Origin: JAMCZZ01 sp964363695
GTDB lineage: Bacteria; Patescibacteriota; UBA1384; XYA2-FULL-43-10; 1-14-0-10-43-13
DNA: 7,636 nt
NCBI GenBank assembly: GCA_964363695.1
Contig: CAYIJI010000044.1
Location: 1-7,636 of the forward strand
Direction of reading: 5' to 3'
The first letter of the stretch is position 1. Each line of letters begins with the position of its first letter. The notes under the pieces were generated by a model, which was not told the DNA's origin, did not search any database, and worked only from the letters and a program-made list of their open reading frames with translations. Positions 5,331 through 7,636 of this stretch are shown one piece after another. The position numbers and the translations under genes were made by a program.

Positions 5331-5359
5331 TTGAATTGTATCATTTTTAAGGGTATTAT
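5331..5359 (+). promoter_or_regulatory. Promoter of the Nudix gene run
   Basis: TTGAAT (5331-5336), a 17-nt spacer and TATTAT (5354-5359). The start would fall near 5366, giving a leader of about 23 nt to the ATG at 5389. Its -35 overlaps the -10 of the tRNA promoter and its -10 overlaps the tRNA -35. A second -10-like TATAAA at 5372-5377 has no matching -35. Confidence 0.65.
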
Positions 5360-5363
5360 TCAA
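5335..5363 (-). promoter_or_regulatory. Promoter of tRNA-Ser
   Basis: On the minus strand TTGAAT (5363-5358), a 17-nt spacer and TACAAT (5340-5335). Transcription should start near 5328, a few bases before the tRNA 5' end at 5323, which is a normal short leader. It is interlocked with the plus-strand promoter at 5331-5359. Confidence 0.75.
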
Positions 5364-5388
5364 TTAGAATCTATAAATTGGTTAAGAT

Positions 5389-5814
5389 ATGAGCAATGAA
5401 AAACAAAATCCAAGAGTTGTTGTCGGAGTAATAATTTATAACGACAGTGGCCAAATCTTTTTGGCCCGATCCCATAAATGGCAAGATAAATGGATTGTTC
5501 CCGGCGGACACCTCGATTGGGGTGAAACATTGGAAGAGTGCGCAAAGAGAGAAGTCAAAGAAGAAACTAACCTTGATGTCGATAATATCCAGTTGATTGA
5601 TGTTCAAGAAAGCATTTTTTCTGAAGAATTTCACAAAAAGAAACATATGGTTTTTTTAGACTTTGCTGCTAAAGCTAAAAATGGTGAAGTTATGTTAAAT
5701 GATGAACTACAAGAGTATAAATGGTTCAATGCACAAGAAGCGCTTGATATTGATCTGAACGCATCTACAAGGGAATTTATCGAGAAATTTAATGAGAAAG
5801 ATAGTCATGTTTAG
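5389..5814 (+). CDS. Nudix (MutT-like) hydrolase
   Basis: A 141-aa single-domain Nudix protein that should hydrolyse a nucleoside diphosphate linked to another group, using Mg2+. The Nudix box runs from G40 to L62: G40, E46, R54-E55 and E58-E59 are all present, so it should be active. The usual Gly near the end of the box is Asn (N61). VVVGVIIYNDSGQIFLARS forms the first strands and WIVPGGHLDWGET leads into the box. Substrate cannot be read from this; oxidised nucleotides, ADP-ribose or sugar nucleotides are all possible. The Shine-Dalgarno sequence is weak. The 2H-like gene follows after 5 nt, so these are co-transcribed. Confidence 0.93.
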   Translation: MSNEKQNPRVVVGVIIYNDSGQIFLARSHKWQDKWIVPGGHLDWGETLEECAKREVKEETNLDVDNIQLIDVQESIFSEEFHKKKHMVFLDFAAKAKNGEVMLNDELQEYKWFNAQEALDIDLNASTREFIEKFNEKDSHV

Positions 5815-5819
5815 CATAG

Positions 5820-6563
5820 ATGTATTTTATGACTAACAATTATACGCTAAAACAAAAGGCACTCGTAAAAGAGCTTGAAAACTCATTTAATCAAAAAACG
5901 CACAAATCTACCATTGTAGATATGCTGAACGATTATTTTAACGATGAACAGATTTGTCTGACATCAGTAGTTTTTATTCCTAACGATATTTCTAGTAAAA
6001 TAACTCAGAATATTATCAATCCCCTCAAAGAAATAGAGTCGGAGCATTATTTTTACCCTCCCGAATCTATGCATCTGACTATTAAGAACATAAGAACGAT
6101 CAATAATCCTCCGTTGTTTAACAAATCAGATATCGAAAAAGTAAACGAACTATTTAATAAAATTATTCCCCAATTTCCTACCTTTGAATTTAACGTTGAA
6201 AATGTTTTACTCTTCCCCACCAGTATCTCCGTGATGGCATATTCAAATGATACGCTGCAAAAATTAGTTATGGCTCTTAATGAAGGATTGAAAGAGATTG
6301 GCGTACCAGATAACAAGAAATATATTTCTAATTCTATATTCTGGGGGAATATTACCGTATGTCGTTTTGTTAAGAATCCAGGAGAAAAATTCGTTAAAGC
6401 AATCAGAGAAATGAGAGATTTAAAAATCGGAAGATTTAAAGTAGAGAAAATCAATCTGGTTGCTGGCAATGTAGTCCTCAATCCCGAAACAAGAGAAGCC
6501 GTCGCTGAATATATTTTAAATAATCAATCAAAGGACTATCAATGGAATTTAAAAAAACTTTAA
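5820..6563 (+). CDS. 2H phosphoesterase-like protein (2'-5' RNA ligase superfamily)
   Basis: A 247-aa protein with an N-terminal helical segment (about 1-45) and a core resembling the LigT/2H superfamily, which acts on 2',3'-cyclic or 2'-5' phosphodiester bonds in RNA and nucleotides. The first signature is MHLTIKNIR (H85-L-T87). At the expected second site is GNITVCRF (N177-I-T179), where the catalytic His is Asn, so normal two-histidine catalysis seems lost or altered. The predicted strand pattern around both sites fits the duplicated 2H fold. The start may be the ATG at 5820 or the one at 5829; neither has a clear ribosome site. It lies 5 nt after the Nudix gene and overlaps the GNAT gene by 22 nt. 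The family call is moderate. Confidence 0.6.
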   Translation: MYFMTNNYTLKQKALVKELENSFNQKTHKSTIVDMLNDYFNDEQICLTSVVFIPNDISSKITQNIINPLKEIESEHYFYPPESMHLTIKNIRTINNPPLFNKSDIEKVNELFNKIIPQFPTFEFNVENVLLFPTSISVMAYSNDTLQKLVMALNEGLKEIGVPDNKKYISNSIFWGNITVCRFVKNPGEKFVKAIREMRDLKIGRFKVEKINLVAGNVVLNPETREAVAEYILNNQSKDYQWNLKKL

Positions 6564-6871
6564 AAGAATGTAAGGGCATTAAGCTTTCCCTAGAGAAAGA
6601 CAGCAAAGAAATCGCTCGAGCGACGCTTTATGTGATGAGCAATGACCTGCATAACGAACCCTTTGGGCTTTTGGAAGATGTAATGGTGGACGAAGAACTC
6701 CGCGGACAAGGAATTGGCACTGAACTAGTCAAAAGCATCATCGAAGAAGCAAAGAAAGAAAATTGCTATAAAGTAATCGCAACGAGCCGACACGCTAGAT
6801 AAAAAGTGCACGAACTATATGAGCGGTTAGGCTTTAAGAACCACGGGCTCGAATTTCGGATGGATTTATAG
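6542..6871 (+). pseudogene. GNAT acetyltransferase with an in-frame stop
   Basis: The frame starts at an ATG with a good Shine-Dalgarno AAAGGA (6530-6535) inside the end of the preceding gene. It encodes a GNAT domain: LLEDVMVDEELRGQGIGTEL contains the acetyl-CoA pyrophosphate loop RGQGIG (54-59), and ATSRHAR is the next conserved strand. Codon 87 is TAA (6800-6802). The same frame then continues as KVHELYERLGFKNHGLEFRMDL to TAG (6869-6871). VHELYERLGF is the classic last GNAT motif with the tyrosine that often acts as general acid, so the full protein would be 109 codons. The 86-aa product lacks this part and is probably inactive. One base change, for example AAA, GAA or CAA to TAA, explains it. 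A sequencing error is possible. Confidence 0.88.
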
Positions 6872-6887
6872 TTTAAATCTAATATTA

Positions 6888-6896
6888 TGGTATAAT
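6888..6896 (+). promoter_or_regulatory. Extended -10 promoter of the membrane-protein gene
   Basis: TGGTATAAT is a perfect -10 with the TGn extension; no good -35 is seen 16-18 nt upstream, as is common for this class. Transcription should begin near 6903, followed by a Shine-Dalgarno GAAAGG (6913-6918) 6 nt before the ATG at 6925. Confidence 0.7.
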
Positions 6897-6924
6897 ATAT
6901 AATAACATTAACGAAAGGTTTTTT

Positions 6925-7575
6925 ATGCCTTCAAAAAACAAATTTACAATTGGCGAAGCGATTGGCTTCGGGTGGGAAATAGTCAAGAAAAATTTGTGGT
7001 TTTGGATTGGGATTTCTGTGATTTATCTTGTACTGACAAGTTTGAATGTTAGTTTTGAACAAGATAGTGTTAATTATCAAGTGTCTAGCATTGTTTCTGG
7101 AATCTTCGTCATAATTCTTTCCATCGGCACAATTAAAATCTCGCTCAAATTTATTGACGGCAAGAAAGCAGAGTATAGAGATTTATTTTCAAGCTATAGA
7201 CTCTTCTGGAGAATGTTCGGGGTGCAACTTTTGATGGGGTTAATAGCTTTAGCGGGATTCTTACTATTAATAGTCCCTGGAATTATTTGGTCTTTAAAAT
7301 ATCAATTTGCCCCTAATTTTATTGTTGATAAAAACATGAAAATTAGAGAAGCAATGAAGGCAAGCGCAATGGCGACAGAAGGAATAAAGTGGCAACTATT
7401 TGTGTTAAATTTAGCTTTCGCAGGAGTTATGATTCTTGGCGTGTTAGCTCTTGGTGTTGGAGTTTTAGTTGCCATTCCTGTCGTTTGGATTGCTGACTCA
7501 TTTGTTTACAGAAAAATAGCCAAATCAAATGTTGATGCAGAAAAAGTCGAAATTGAAACAGCGCCTGCTAAGTAA
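6925..7575 (+). CDS. Multi-pass membrane protein, DUF975/YciC-like
   Basis: A 216-aa integral membrane protein. Hydrophobic segments lie at about 24-41, 52-72, 97-121 and 157-189 (the last probably two helices). The order resembles DUF975/YciC-type and glycerophosphodiester phosphodiesterase membrane-domain proteins: an N-terminal FTIGEAIGFGWEIVKKN, then LLLIVPGIIWSLKYQFAP, then an amphipathic stretch IREAMKASAMATEG. These families have no defined activity. It has its own promoter and Shine-Dalgarno sequence. The last codons matter: the TAA stop (7573-7575) lies in the GTAAC terminus of the repeat that begins at 7572, so the present C-terminus was set by that insertion. Confidence 0.85.
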   Translation: MPSKNKFTIGEAIGFGWEIVKKNLWFWIGISVIYLVLTSLNVSFEQDSVNYQVSSIVSGIFVIILSIGTIKISLKFIDGKKAEYRDLFSSYRLFWRMFGVQLLMGLIALAGFLLLIVPGIIWSLKYQFAPNFIVDKNMKIREAMKASAMATEGIKWQLFVLNLAFAGVMILGVLALGVGVLVAIPVVWIADSFVYRKIAKSNVDAEKVEIETAPAK

Positions 7576-7636
7576 CCATTCGCTGTCATTCCCGCGCAGG
7601 CGGGAATCCAGAAATAATATAATAGAGAAGATTTCC
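7572..7636. mobile_element. Second MITE-like copy, left end, running off the window
   Basis: From GTAACC onward, 7572-7624 matches the left end of the element at 3959 with one difference (A to G in ACTGTCATT), including the hairpin ATTCCCGC-GCAG-GCGGGAAT. After ATAATATAATA the two part ways: this copy continues GAGAAGATTTCC, which is the sequence inside the 5144-5234 element. It is thus a mosaic of the two. Its first bases provide the stop codon of the gene at 6925. The expected target duplication on this side would be CCTGCTAA (7564-7571). Confidence 0.85.

Noticed and set aside
5360..5646. Two minus-strand open frames opposite the Nudix gene
   Set aside because: They overlap a clear Nudix domain and the interlocked promoters and have no independent support.
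6053..6481. Minus-strand 142-aa open frame
   Set aside because: Shadow of the 2H-like gene on the other strand, with no ribosome site or family resemblance.
6800..6802. Recoding of the TAA in the GNAT gene or an altered genetic code
   Set aside because: TAA ends other genes here normally, and known Patescibacteria-type recoding concerns TGA, so a mutation is simpler.

Overview
The window looks like a piece of a small, AT-rich bacterial genome of the Patescibacteria (Candidate Phyla Radiation) type. This is inferred from compact, short proteins, AT-rich simple-repeat spacers between genes, and scattered copies of short GC-rich palindromic elements of the 'TCATTCCCGC' kind. The standard bacterial code fits: TGA, TAA and TAG all serve as stops. 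No phylogenetic test was possible, so the lineage is a suggestion only.

Left arm (1-4433), all on the minus strand. In transcription order: a one-pass membrane protein of unknown function, a YbjQ-family protein, alanine racemase (alr), a GxxExxY-family PD-(D/E)XK-like protein, DNA primase (dnaG), and the first 19 codons of an unidentified gene that runs off the left edge. A 144-bp MITE-like element with terminal inverted repeats and a perfect 8-bp target duplication sits between the membrane protein gene and ybjQ. The GxxExxY gene is bracketed by imperfect inverted repeats and a 42-bp tandem duplication, and may be an inserted cassette.

Middle (4440-5380). A RelB/DinJ-like antitoxin and a YafQ/RelE-like toxin (minus strand) lie between an intact tRNA-Ser(GGA) and a degenerate 3' half of another serine-type tRNA in the same orientation. 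The toxin-antitoxin operon has a near-consensus promoter whose -10 lies inside a 12-bp perfect palindrome, and the spacing implies a leaderless antitoxin mRNA. A 91-bp GC-rich palindromic element abuts the tRNA 3' end.

Right arm (5331-7636), plus strand. A promoter interlocked with the opposing tRNA-Ser promoter drives a tight gene run: Nudix hydrolase, a 2H-phosphoesterase-like protein with a degenerate second motif, and a GNAT acetyltransferase interrupted by an in-frame TAA. A separate extended -10 promoter precedes a multi-pass membrane protein. That protein's stop codon is supplied by the first bases of another MITE-like copy, which runs off the right edge.

The housekeeping content is DNA replication (dnaG) and peptidoglycan precursor supply (alr). 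The rest is accessory: a toxin-antitoxin pair, small non-autonomous repeats, a tRNA remnant and a decaying acetyltransferase. I see no clearly new multi-gene system. The most notable signals are the modular MITE family, the interlocked tRNA/Nudix promoters, the leaderless toxin-antitoxin promoter and the tRNA remnant next to the toxin.
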